The translations under genes and the position numbers were made by a program. This document shows positions 34,812-43,780 of a DNA stretch of 64,000 nt, in pieces. Below the pieces are notes generated by a model that saw only the letters and a program-made list of their open reading frames with translations, was not told the origin of the DNA and searched no databases. Within the stretch, counting starts at the first letter, position 1, and every line of letters begins with the position of its first letter. This DNA comes from Paracoccus maritimus (lineage in GTDB: Bacteria > Pseudomonadota > Alphaproteobacteria > Rhodobacterales > Rhodobacteraceae), in the NCBI RefSeq assembly GCF_025195095.1, contig NZ_JANAVZ010000011.1, positions 1-64,000 on the forward strand, written 5' to 3'.

Positions 34812-35417
34812 CTACCCCCACATCCTGGCGGCGATGTCCTGTTCTTCCTTGCCGGTGGCATCGGCATAGATCGCGGTGGTGCTGAGCTGGGCGTGCCCCA
34901 GCCATTTCTGGAGCATGTGCAGCGGGATGCCGTTGACGGCGGCGTTGATGCCGAACCCGTGCCGCAATCCCTTCGGGCTGCGCTGCGGGGCGTCGGGGAT
35001 GCCGGCCTCGATCATGATCCGCGTGACGATCTGCCAGACCCGCACCCGGCTCAGAGGCCAGATGGAGGCCTGGGCCTGTTTTCGGGATCTCTGGGCCTCG
35101 CGGATGCCATGCGCGGTGTTGAGCGTGTCCAGGTAATCCGGCGGGACCGGGACCGTCCGGTAGACCAGTTTGGCGCGGCCGGAAGCGTCCCGGCGCTTCT
35201 TCAGGGATCGGATCGCAATCGCGCCGCCGGAGAGATCCACGCGGGCGGGCGTGATCTCGATCAGCTCGGAGGGCCGGCAGCCGGTGAAGTGCAGCGTCTC
35301 GCAGAGCGTACGGTCGCGCGCCGGCTGGCGCCGGGCCGCGGCCAGGAAGGCGGCGCGTTCCTCAGCGTTCAGATAGAGCCGGTTCCCGGCCGGGTCATGG
35401 AGGCGCATCTCGCTCAT
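34812..35417 (-). CDS. Tyrosine recombinase/integrase
   Basis: This 201-residue protein is a catalytic domain with little N-terminal arm domain. Catalytic residues are visible: Arg in TGCRPSELIEI, Lys in SLKKRRDASGRAKL, the SPKGLRHGFG box (Arg and the following His), His in WLGHAQLS and the nucleophile Tyr in TTAIYAD. Small integrases of this kind resolve plasmid multimers or move small elements. The palindromic site just upstream (35506-35530) is a good candidate target. Confidence 0.85.
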   Translation of the reverse strand: MSEMRLHDPAGNRLYLNAEERAAFLAAARRQPARDRTLCETLHFTGCRPSELIEITPARVDLSGGAIAIRSLKKRRDASGRAKLVYRTVPVPPDYLDTLNTAHGIREAQRSRKQAQASIWPLSRVRVWQIVTRIMIEAGIPDAPQRSPKGLRHGFGINAAVNGIPLHMLQKWLGHAQLSTTAIYADATGKEEQDIAARMWG

Positions 35418-35439
35418 GGGAAACAGTTTACGGGCGAAG

Positions 35440-35530
35440 TGTTAAGCCGGGAAGCGGAAAGACGCGCCCTGCCCGGCCCTGGCGCGGGGCCGGCGGATTG
35501 CGGGCTTAACACTATGGATAATAGTGTTAA
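35440..35530. repeat. Palindromic recombination or operator site next to the integrase
   Basis: TTAACACTAT (35506-35515) and ATAGTGTTAA (35521-35530) form a perfect 10-base inverted repeat with a 5-base spacer. An additional arm, GTGTTAAGCC at 35440-35449, is inverted with respect to GGCTTAACAC at 35503-35512. Inverted arms of this length around a short spacer are the usual shape of tyrosine recombinase core sites. An operator is the alternative. Confidence 0.5.
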
Positions 35531-35698
35531 AGCCGGCCTCGATCCAGAGGCCGGCCCCTTACACGAATATCTGGATCACCCCGGCGACCGCCAGTGCCAG
35601 CATGCTCCGGCGGTAGTTTACATCGTTCAGAGGCAGATTCCCGGGCCTTTTCAAGATCATCAACTGTATAGGCCATATCGTCAGTCACTGAGTAAGGG

Positions 35699-37061
35699 TT
35701 AGAAGCGGTCGTCTAGGCAAACCTCGACGATCTCTTCCACGCTCGTCTTGAAGCGCGATCTGATCTTACCGGTGTTGGTGAGCGTCCATGCCGTATAGCC
35801 GTCATCAGCGATCTTCTTGAGCGTGTCGTTGTTCCAGCGTCCGGCTGTGATGAGGCGCACGATCATGATCTTCCGGCCGCTGTCGTCGCGTATCGCCAGC
35901 AGTTTCCGGCCTGCATCCGTCGCAAGGTAGGGTTCGCCCTTCGGGTCGATGGCAAACACCGTGTCGTTCTTCCAGACGAGAAAATCCGGATAGAAGTTTC
36001 GGGTCTTTCCACGGTCGAGAAGCGGGATCGAGAAGCCGCCCGGTGAGGGATTCCGCGCCCAGTCATGCCCGGTCTTGTCGAGAGCATGGGCGACGGCTTC
36101 CTCGTCCGGATTAAGGTCGCTGTAGCCGTCGTGGATCGCGTTGTTGAAGTGAACCAGCTTCTCGGTGCGGACAAGCACCGGCCCAACCTCGTGCGGGTTG
36201 TCCTCTTCGCAGACCAGCCGCGTATGATCGAGATAGAGGCCGACCAGCTCGTCAGCCGCTCGCCGAAGCTCCTCCGCGGCCAGGCTGTTGATTTCAATCT
36301 GTGCGTCAAACTTCTGATCGGCCCAGTTGATGACGTTGGCCGTCTTGGGGTGCTGTGCCTGCAGCGCGCGCCGGAGAACGAAGCGCGCCAGGACAGGATT
36401 GGAGTGCGCGGTTGTCTCTTCCTCGATGACAGGTGCCAAACCTGAACCTATGGCCTGGATGGCGCGGACGTGCCTCCCCTCCCCCACTGTGTAAACGCGG
36501 TCGCTGCGATAGTCGCGCAGGGCGCCGATCGCCGAGGCGATCGGCTCGATGGCATCTTCGGAATCCGCATGAACCGAAGGAAGCGTCTTCGCCTTCTTCG
36601 GCTCCAAGCGTGTACTCGAACGGCCGCCCTTGCCGACATAGGTGGTGAGCTTGGTTTCAGGAGCGTCGGCGGCGAGCTTCGCCTGAACCAGCTTGAGGAT
36701 TTCGGTGAAGGCCTGCCGGTCGTCCATGCGGACGAAAAACTCGGCCGTGTTTAGGTCAGGGTCGCCGTAGTGCTGCGCACCAGGCTGGCGCAGCACGCGC
36801 CCGATCACCTGTTCGATCTGGACGTTCGACCCCATGCTCTTGTCGATGTAGGCAAAGCCGCACTCCGGATCGTCCCAGCCTTCCTGCAGGGTCAGGTTGA
36901 AGATGATGTGCCGGTAGTTGCCCTCCTTGAAGAGGGCGTAGTCTTCATCTCCGCCGCTAAACAGCGCGAAGTCGTCGGGGCGGGGGTACTTCTTGTCGAA
37001 CTTGAGGTCGCAGTAGACGGCGATCTCGGCGGGATCGATTCCGGTCGTTTCCGTGAGGTAG
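35699..37061 (-). pseudogene. Type III restriction enzyme Res, C-terminal part
   Basis: The frame keeps the last helicase motif (QVIGRVLRQPG) and the C-terminal nuclease domain (FYPDFLVWKNDTVFAIDPKG, a PD-DxK site). The N-terminal helicase half with Walker A and DEAD-type motifs is missing. The sequence begins at YLTETTGIDPAEIAVYCDLK, joined at about 37061 to the truncated mod gene. The deletion leaves no complete restriction subunit. Confidence 0.85.
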
Positions 37062-38204
37062 CGCCCAGAAGGTCGTCGGGACTTTCCCCTGCCGCACGTC
37101 CTCAAGATACTTTTTCATGCCAAAGGTGCCCTGCCCGCCGTCGCGCCAGTGCGCGGCAGGCCAGCATCCTTTGTCGCGTATCCGTTCGGCCTCCGTGCGG
37201 GCCGCTGCGAGAACCTTATTATCCGGGGAGAACTTTGCTTCGCCTGGCAGGGGCGCATCTTTAATGACCAGGGCGGGCGGGTTGCCGTCTTTCAGGTCGC
37301 GCTCGACATACTTCGATCCCCAGGCCGCCAGCCAGGACTTGATGTTCTTGCGCTCCGAACTCCAATGCCGTCCGGGTGTCGGATAGTGCAGCTCACCAGT
37401 GAACGGGCTTTGCACGGCATAGATCATGCCCTTGTGCGTCGTCGATCCTGGTGCTGTCAGGTCGCCTGGCTTCCACAGCCGCGGATCGCCGTCCGGTGAT
37501 CTGTATCGGGCGTTCATTTCGTCGGTGCGCGGCAGAGGGTTGGTCTGCGACTGCGGCTCGTTCTTGGCATAGACCAGCACATATTCGGTGGCGGTCGAGA
37601 CGTGGCCCCGATCATTGCGCGGTGAGTAGGACTTCTGCCAGTTTAGGACAGCGAGACGGTTTTCCTCGCCGAAAATGCCGTCCAGCAGCAGGCCGAGGCG
37701 AAACAGCTCCCGCTGGTCGATGCAGATGGCGAGGACACCGCTCGGCCGCAGCATTTCGCGCATCATCCAGATGCGCGGCTCGATGAAACGCAGCCATTTG
37801 CTGTGCTTGGAGCCGTCTTCCTCGGCCACGAGCTTGCCAAGATCGGGGTCGTTCGGGTCTTCGTCCCATTTGTCGTTGTACCGGAAATCGCGCCCGGTGT
37901 TGTAGGGCGGATCGGTCAGCACAAAATCGACCTGGCCGCGATATTTGTAGAGGCTGACCATCGCCTGCAGGTTCTCGCCTTCGACGATGAGATTGCAATC
38001 CTGATCGGCTTCGTCACCGACGCAAAGTTCCGCCTCGATCTTCTGACGGCGCGGCCGGACACGGCGGGCGATCCGCCAAGGCGGCGTCTGCCCCTTGTAG
38101 GTCAGACGGATTCCGCCGCGCTCGCTTTCATCCCGTTCTTCCAGATGCGCGATAAGCTGTTCGCGCGTCAGGCGTGTGTAATCCATAGCGAGCAATTTCC
38201 GCAT
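37062..38204 (-). pseudogene. Type III DNA methyltransferase Mod, 3'-truncated
   Basis: The N-terminal two-thirds or so of a beta-class adenine methyltransferase is present, with DPPYNTGRDFRYNDKWDE as the catalytic motif IV and VDFVLTDPPY preceding it. The frame runs to GKVPTTFWA and then continues out of phase into res sequence. The target-recognition and SAM-binding C-terminal parts are lost. The start could be 38204 or the ATG for MDYTRLTREQL at 38186. The system is probably inactive in both functions. Confidence 0.85.
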
Positions 38205-38316
38205 TTATGGGCGATTCGGCGTTCTGTCAACCTGCCATGTTCACGGTAAGTTCTCAACCGGTGTGCCTCAAGATTTCGTTGTCAGCGCCGGAAAAACCGG
38301 CGCTTTACGGGAGCGA

Positions 38317-38634
38317 TCAGACGAGGCGGGGCTGTTCGTTCTGTGGCGGCAGGCTGGCTCTCGTCGGCAGGTGCCGGATGGAGTCGCCCGTTTCACGGTC
38401 GGCCAGAACCAGCTCGTGTTGCGCCTGCAGGTTCAGCCAGAACTGCGGGTCGGTGCCGAACCAGTGCCCGAAACGTAGGGCAGTGTCGCCGGTGATACTG
38501 CGCTTGCCGGTGATGATCTGGCTGACACGGTTTGGCGGCACGTCGATCTGGCGGGCGAACTCGGTCGGCGTGACGCCCAGCTCGTCCAGCTCGTCCTTCA
38601 AGATTTCGCCGGGATGTACGGCTCTCATAAACAT
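38317..38634 (-). CDS. higA: HigA-type antitoxin
   Basis: This 105-residue protein starts at the ATG at 38634 (MFMRAVHPGEILKDELDEL) after an AAAGGAGG ribosome-binding site. It has an XRE-type helix-turn-helix (TPTEFARQIDVPPNRVSQII) and the C-terminal region typical of VapI/HigA antidotes. It lies directly after higB and should repress the operon. It is the addiction module next to replicon 2. Confidence 0.93.
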   Translation of the reverse strand: MFMRAVHPGEILKDELDELGVTPTEFARQIDVPPNRVSQIITGKRSITGDTALRFGHWFGTDPQFWLNLQAQHELVLADRETGDSIRHLPTRASLPPQNEQPRLV

Positions 38635-38648
38635 GGCATGGCCTCCTT

Positions 38649-38936
38649 TCATCGGTGGTAGTCCACGATCTCAACATTGCCTGGTCCGGGCTGCCCGTGC
38701 GGCCAATCGAAGCATATGCGCCACTGCTGGTTGATCCGGATCGAGTACTGCCCTGCCCTGTCGCCTTTCAGGGCCTCAAGCCGGTTGCCCGGTAAGGCCC
38801 GCAGGGTATCGAGGGACGGGGCGGCATTCAGGATCGCCAGCCGCCGCGCGGCCTGGCTCTCAAAACCCTGAAACGCCTTGACGAACTCACCGCTGGCGAA
38901 CGCTTCCGTCTTTTTGTCTCGATAACTCAGGATCAT
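38649..38936 (-). CDS. higB: HigB-type mRNA interferase toxin
   Basis: This 95-residue RelE-superfamily toxin starts at the ATG at 38936 (MILSYRDKKTEAFASGE); the longer frame upstream has no ribosome-binding site. Family motifs include AARRLAILNAAPSLDTLR, LEALKGDRAGQYSIRINQQW and RICFDW. It precedes higA, the reversed toxin-first order usual for higBA. It would cut mRNA at ribosomes if HigA is lost. Confidence 0.93.
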   Translation of the reverse strand: MILSYRDKKTEAFASGEFVKAFQGFESQAARRLAILNAAPSLDTLRALPGNRLEALKGDRAGQYSIRINQQWRICFDWPHGQPGPGNVEIVDYHR

Positions 38937-39137
38937 ATTACTATCAGTATAAGGGATTTGACGCTGTACGTCAAGCGTCAAATCCCCATCTCCGCAAATC
39001 CGAATCCTGAACCATCAATCCGCCCGCTATAACGGTATAGCCGCGGTTGCGCAGTTCCTCGTAGACCCGAATCAGCGTTAGGCCGCAAGCCCCCGCGTCT
39101 GATAGCGCTTCCAAGATAGATCTATGGTATCATGAAA

Positions 39138-39377
39138 TCAGCGTTTCATGGATCTGTAAGCTTCCCACATCGCCATGAAGAACTGAGACTTCGCGCCCTT
39201 TGAGAAGCCGAACTCCTCCCCTGCCCTTGCACTGAATGCGTCGAAGACCTCCGGTGGTACCATGACCTGGAGCGGCTTCTTCTTGCCCTCTGCAGGGCGC
39301 GGATCGGCCTCGATGACGCTTGGCGCTTTCTCACGCGACGGCGGAGCGCCCTTTTTCAAGAGTGATGTGTTGGCCAT
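39138..39377 (-). CDS. Small ParB-like centromere-binding protein of replicon 2
   Basis: This 79-residue protein has a basic disordered N-terminus and a ribbon-helix-helix-like segment (KPLQVMVPPEVFDAFSARAG). Its ATG shares one base with the parA stop. Position and size match the small ParB of replicon 1, with no sequence similarity that I can see. Its stop overlaps one copy of the ATCATGAAATCA repeat that also lies upstream of parA. Confidence 0.65.
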   Translation of the reverse strand: MANTSLLKKGAPPSREKAPSVIEADPRPAEGKKKPLQVMVPPEVFDAFSARAGEEFGFSKGAKSQFFMAMWEAYRSMKR

Positions 39378-40033
39378 TACGCAACCTCCTTCGCCGCGGT
39401 CAGTGCGGCCAAGCGGTCGATGATCGACTGCGCCAGCCTTTCGGCCTTCTCGTTTAGCGTTCGGTGCGGCGTCTCCGTGATGACCTTTCCAGCATCGTGC
39501 GCGATGCCATACGCGGTCGAGACAGGCACAAACCCGTCAAGCGTCGTGTAGTCGGTCTGCTCAAGGTATGTCCGCGCAGCATTCATCTCAGCATCGCTGT
39601 TCGTCGTCTTCACAAGAGCGAACGCGATCTTGCCAGGGCTGATCCCTGCATCCGCAAGGCCGTGTGCGAGTTTCACGGCAGGCCGCAAATCATCTTTCGT
39701 CTGTCCTGTCGGGATGACGACCAGATCAGCTGCCTTGGCGATGTCCAGCGTTTGCTGGGATGAGTGCGGACGGCCGTCGAGGATGTAGGCGTCGAAGCGA
39801 GGCGCTTCGGCCAAGGCCGTCTTGATGTTGCCGAAGGGCTGTACCTGAATTTCTGGCTCGATCTTCGCCTCGGCGCGATCAGCCGCCCACTCGGTGCATG
39901 TTGTTTGTTGGGTGTCTAGGTCTGCGATCTTGACCGCGAAGCCGTCCTTGGCGAGTTCGCGCGCAAAGAGACGTGCCAGAGTCGACTTCCCTGCCCCGCC
40001 TTTCTGCGAGACCATTCCGATGATGTAGCTCAT
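39377..40033 (-). CDS. parA: ParA-family plasmid partition ATPase, replicon 2
   Basis: This 218-residue type Ib ParA has the deviant Walker A SQKGGAGKSTLARL, the A' region IADLDTQQTTCTEWA and the Walker B region FDAYILDGRPH. It lies between repA-2 and its small partner gene. Divergence from the replicon 1 ParA fits two independent, compatible partition systems. Confidence 0.93.
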   Translation of the reverse strand: MSYIIGMVSQKGGAGKSTLARLFARELAKDGFAVKIADLDTQQTTCTEWAADRAEAKIEPEIQVQPFGNIKTALAEAPRFDAYILDGRPHSSQQTLDIAKAADLVVIPTGQTKDDLRPAVKLAHGLADAGISPGKIAFALVKTTNSDAEMNAARTYLEQTDYTTLDGFVPVSTAYGIAHDAGKVITETPHRTLNEKAERLAQSIIDRLAALTAAKEVA

Positions 40034-40071
40034 GATTTACCTGCTCGATTTGATTATGCATTTTACATGTT

Positions 40072-40173
40072 ACCATGAAATCATGCTTCTCAATAGCCGG
40101 ACATCATGACACCATGACGCGCCGTTATCATGAAGTCATGGAAAAATGATAGCGCGGAACCATGAAATCATGG
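40072..40173. repeat. Centromere-like repeats upstream of parA-2
   Basis: Variants of ACCATGAAATCATGG occur at 40072, 40104, 40128 and 40159, about 24-32 bases apart. The last overlaps the repA-2 stop codon. A further copy (ATCATGAAATCA) is at 39129-39140 at the end of the small parB gene. The unit is itself nearly palindromic. These bracket the par operon and are candidate ParB-binding sites. Confidence 0.6.
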
Positions 40174-41238
40174 ACGCCCCCTCTTCTCGTACCAACTCTT
40201 GCAGAACTTCACGAAGTGACGGGGAGGGTGTTTAGGCTCGATCTCGTTCTCGCCCAGCCATGACCGCCATTCCCGCTCCAGCATGTGTGTGTCCCAGCCA
40301 GGAGCGGCCGACTTGGCTTCAATGTGTGCATCCCCGTCAAGGTGGCCTTCCCATGCTTCCGCGCCGGAGCTGGCAAGCATGGAGCCACGATTGCGGAACG
40401 TCACCATATCGGTCTCAGCATCGAAGGTAACGCTGTAGTCTGGCAGGTGGTCGTAGTCGGCCAGATCACGGATCATCTGACGAAACCGCTTCATAGGACT
40501 CTGCGAACCCGTCTTTTTGAGAAGGGTAGGGAGGCCGATCCGCCACTCATCCTGATAGCCGCAATGCTTGCGGGCGATCTCGTACACCCGCCGCTCAATA
40601 GGCTTCCGCAGCCGAAAATAGTCCTTGTGGAGCGTCAAGACTTCTTGAGAGCGGATCGCGTTGAACACCCAATCCGAGAGCTTCACCTCGCACCAGAGCA
40701 GCCGCCCGTCGAGGCCGTGCTTGCGACGGATCGAAGCCGTGTCGATCAGGCCGAAGGTGTCGTACTGCTCTTCGTCGGAAGTCTTGATGTTCGTGCTAAT
40801 ACGCGTGCCTGCAAGGCGGTCGATGGCTTCGACCAGGGCTGTGTAGTCTTTTCCCGCCGTCCCACGGTTCGTGAAGACCAGGAGATCGCGTGAGTTGATC
40901 CTCACCCGTGGCGACACTTCCTCGTTCTTCTTGAGCTTCGCCATGATCTGAGAAATGCAGTAGATGAGAATGTCCTTGTCGTAGATCGTCGCTAAGCCTT
41001 TGACGCTGGGCGTTATTTCGATCCAATTTCCGTTATGCTCATAGCGTCGTACGTTCGTCTCGGGCTTCTTCGACAGCGAGTAAAAGGGGTGCTCCATGTG
41101 CGCCATCATGTCCTTGAGGATCGCGTCGGCCACGTCGCAGATGAACAGGTCATGCTGCGGATGCCTCTCAGGCAGGAGTGGAGCAGGGAGCTTTGTCGCC
41201 TCATCGGAAGCATCAAGATTCGGGGTTTTAGTGTCCAT
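40168..41238 (-). CDS. repA: Replication initiator protein RepA, replicon 2
   Basis: This 356-residue protein is of the same family as RepA-1 (LLPERHPQHDLFICDVADAI, MEHPFYSLSKKP, KDILIYCISQIM, FRLRKPIERRVYEIARKHCG). It is only moderately similar overall, consistent with a separate incompatibility group. The ATG lies right after the first iteron (TTTTAGTGTCCATG). ParA follows on the same strand. Confidence 0.93.
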   Translation of the reverse strand: MDTKTPNLDASDEATKLPAPLLPERHPQHDLFICDVADAILKDMMAHMEHPFYSLSKKPETNVRRYEHNGNWIEITPSVKGLATIYDKDILIYCISQIMAKLKKNEEVSPRVRINSRDLLVFTNRGTAGKDYTALVEAIDRLAGTRISTNIKTSDEEQYDTFGLIDTASIRRKHGLDGRLLWCEVKLSDWVFNAIRSQEVLTLHKDYFRLRKPIERRVYEIARKHCGYQDEWRIGLPTLLKKTGSQSPMKRFRQMIRDLADYDHLPDYSVTFDAETDMVTFRNRGSMLASSGAEAWEGHLDGDAHIEAKSAAPGWDTHMLEREWRSWLGENEIEPKHPPRHFVKFCKSWYEKRGRP

Positions 41239-41365
41239 GCCCTGACTTTCGGGGTTTTAGTGTCCGTCTGTCAAGGTTCGGGGTTTTAGTTACCCATAAA
41301 AGATTCGGGGCTTTAAGTACCAAGATTCGGGGTTTTAGTTACCGAAATTCGGGGTTTTAGTTACC
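41219..41365. repeat. Iterons of origin 2 (six copies)
   Basis: The 18-base unit TTCGGGGTTTTAGTTACC occurs six times in one direction at 41219, 41248, 41277, 41304 (imperfect), 41326 and 41348. The first two copies end GTGTCC instead of GTTACC. Spacings are 29, 29, 27, 22 and 22 bases. They start at the repA-2 start codon and form the RepA-2-binding origin. Confidence 0.9.
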
Positions 41366-41495
41366 GATAGGTCCCGTAAGCGTCTGATTCCAATTAGCTA
41401 AAAGGCCATAAGTCCTCGCGTAACACAGACTCTAACACCTATTAACACCCGCCGCCTGTGGATAACTTGCGCCAGCGGCGCTTCCGGCCCCGGCA

Positions 41496-41987
41496 TCATG
41501 CTGAGAAGACCAGGCTCAGACCGACCGTCAGCACGACCGCCAGACCGGCGGCGCCGGCCCAGATGACGGGCACCTTTCGCCGCCACGCGCTGGCGGACGC
41601 CAGCTCCTGCCGCAGCTTGTCGAGGCCCTCGCGTTCCGCCTGTTCCAGCTGCCTCAGTCGATGGGCCGTGTCGTTGTGCTGTCGATAAAGCCCGTCGATG
41701 GCGTTCTGGAGCTTCCGGAACAGCGGGTCGAGATTGGCGTCCAGTGCCTCGACCATCTGACCGGCATAGGTTTTGGCGTCCGTCTGTTTTGCGGCGCGGC
41801 GGGCCGCATCGCGTGTGTCGGCCAGCGCCTCCGTCATCATCACGATGAGCCGTTCCTGTTCGTCGATCTTCTCGCCCTGCCTGTCGATTCGCGCCGACAT
41901 GCTGGCCACGACCTGGCCCAGGAGATCGAGGGTTTCGCGCAGGGCGGCGTCGGAAAGGGCAGGGGAGACGGGATGTCGATCGGGCAT
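41496..41987 (-). CDS. Coiled-coil protein with C-terminal membrane anchor, mobilisation block 2
   Basis: This 163-residue homologue of 13075-13566 is started at the ATG at 41987 (MPDRHPVSPALSDAALRE); the longer frame runs back through the coupling-protein gene. The helical central part and C-terminal membrane segment (VIWAGAAGLAVVLTVGLSLV) are conserved. The divergence between the two copies is much greater than in the adjacent 2.3 kb repeat. Confidence 0.75.
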   Translation of the reverse strand: MPDRHPVSPALSDAALRETLDLLGQVVASMSARIDRQGEKIDEQERLIVMMTEALADTRDAARRAAKQTDAKTYAGQMVEALDANLDPLFRKLQNAIDGLYRQHNDTAHRLRQLEQAEREGLDKLRQELASASAWRRKVPVIWAGAAGLAVVLTVGLSLVFSA

Positions 41988-42004
41988 GGACACGGGTTCT
42001 CCTG

Positions 42005-43780
42005 TCAGGCGGGTTGCGGCGTAAAGAGATTTTCGAACTCGGGATCGGCGTAGTAGCGCAGCTTTTCGGCCAGCATGACCGGCTGGCCCTGCACGCGCAG
42101 CAGCTGGAGATGGGCCGGCATCTGCATGATCTCGTCGGGCGTCAGCAGGTCGCGGGCAAGCGGCGCGGTGGTCAGCGAGGCCGGTTCGCCCGGCTGATGG
42201 CTTTCCGACTGCCCATAGGCGGTTTCCCTGCCGATGCTCTCGCTCAGCCATTTCGCGGTGTCGAGATCGTTGACCCCGAAGACCTGCTGCACGGCCGCAT
42301 TGGCGAGGAACGTGCCGGCGCGGGCGCCATAGAGATCCCGGAGCTGGCTCAGGTCTTGCAGGATCGGCCAGAGTTGAATGCCGTAACCGGCCATCAGCCC
42401 CATGCCGCGTTCCACCGCCTCCAGCCGGCCAAGCGCCGCGAACTCGTCCAGCAGGAAGAGGGCAGGGGCCGGGACCGCCCGCGCGGCGTCCCTGCGCCGT
42501 TCCGGCGGCTCTGCGGCCTCCTGAGCCTCCTTGGGGTCCTGCAGCGCCTCTGTGGCGCTCCCAGGACCGTTCAGGGCGCCTGCGGGCGTGTCAGCGGCGC
42601 CGTGGGCCTCTCCGGGGCGCTCCGCGGCCCGGGCGATGTCCTGGAGGGCCTGGGACAGCATCAGGCGCAGCCAGCGGCTATAGGCATCCAGCCGGTTCGG
42701 CGGCAGGACGAGAAAGATCGAGGTCACCCCCCGGCGCAGATCGGCAAAATCCACCTCCGAACGGGCCATCGCCGCGACGATGCGCGGGCTGTCGAGGAAA
42801 CGGGTGTGGCGCTGCGCGTTCGACATGACCGAGGCGGCCTCGCGCCCGGCCTTGCCGGCGAAGCGGTTGGCGGCGCGGGCGATCAGCCCGCCGGCCGCGT
42901 CGCTCTCCTGCATCAGCTCCAGCAGCGCCGCCCATTTCTCGGGTGGCAGCGACAGGTAATCCCGCACGGAGGCCAGCGTCCGGCGCTCCGGGGACTCGTG
43001 GCAGGCACAGAACAGGATCAGCCCGGCGAGGAGCGATTTCGCCTCCTCGTTCCAATGCGCGTCATGGACCTGTCCGGGCGGGTCCATGACCAGCGCCTCG
43101 GAGAGGGTCGCGGCCTCGTCGCCGAGATCGGGATCACCGGGATCGAGCCCCGCCATCGGGTTGCAGGCGGCGGATGGCATTCCGGTAACGCCGAAGGGAT
43201 CGAGGACATGGACCGGGCCGAAGCGCTCCCGCGCTTTTGCCGCGATGCGGGCATTCTCGCCCTTGGGGTCGATCACCAGCACCGGGCGGTTCGCGGTCAG
43301 CAGGTTGGGGATGATGGTGCCCACCCCTTTCCCTGCACGGGTCGGTGCCAGGGTCAGCAGATGGGCGGGACCGTCATAGCGCAACAGCCGGCCGGTCTCC
43401 GGATCGCGACCGATCAGCAGCCCGTCGCCCTGCCGGAAAGCGGCGCGTTCCGCCTTCGAGCTGAAACGGGCGGAGCCGTGGCTGTTGCCGCGCCGGGCGA
43501 AGAGGTGATCGAAGCCGTGGAGATAGGCCCAGAAACGTACCGCCAGCGCCCAGAAGGCCAGCTGCACGACGAGGAATCCCAGCCGACCCACCGCGGAGGT
43601 CGGATCGGTCACCACCGCTTCCCCGAGGATCAGGGCCCGGACCAGCATGAAGGTGACGATCGCCGCGCCCGAGGCCAGCAGCAGCAGGACCGCCAGCTGG
43701 AAGAGCAGCCAGGGCACCGCGATCGCCATCGCGGCCGACCCGGCGAGGAACCGGAACAGCCGGCCAATGACCCGGCTCAT
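42005..43780 (-). CDS. traG: Type IV coupling protein (TraG/VirD4 family)
   Basis: This 591-residue inner-membrane ATPase couples the relaxosome to a secretion channel. Two or three N-terminal membrane segments (residues 15-85) precede Walker A (LAPTRAGKGVG, 145-154) and Walker B (LFLLDEFAAL, 441-450). Its ATG overlaps the traD-like stop. No VirB/Trb channel genes are in the window, so transfer would need a helper system or genes elsewhere. This is the intact counterpart of the broken copy at 13584-14423. Confidence 0.92.
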   Translation of the reverse strand: MSRVIGRLFRFLAGSAAMAIAVPWLLFQLAVLLLLASGAAIVTFMLVRALILGEAVVTDPTSAVGRLGFLVVQLAFWALAVRFWAYLHGFDHLFARRGNSHGSARFSSKAERAAFRQGDGLLIGRDPETGRLLRYDGPAHLLTLAPTRAGKGVGTIIPNLLTANRPVLVIDPKGENARIAAKARERFGPVHVLDPFGVTGMPSAACNPMAGLDPGDPDLGDEAATLSEALVMDPPGQVHDAHWNEEAKSLLAGLILFCACHESPERRTLASVRDYLSLPPEKWAALLELMQESDAAGGLIARAANRFAGKAGREAASVMSNAQRHTRFLDSPRIVAAMARSEVDFADLRRGVTSIFLVLPPNRLDAYSRWLRLMLSQALQDIARAAERPGEAHGAADTPAGALNGPGSATEALQDPKEAQEAAEPPERRRDAARAVPAPALFLLDEFAALGRLEAVERGMGLMAGYGIQLWPILQDLSQLRDLYGARAGTFLANAAVQQVFGVNDLDTAKWLSESIGRETAYGQSESHQPGEPASLTTAPLARDLLTPDEIMQMPAHLQLLRVQGQPVMLAEKLRYYADPEFENLFTPQPA

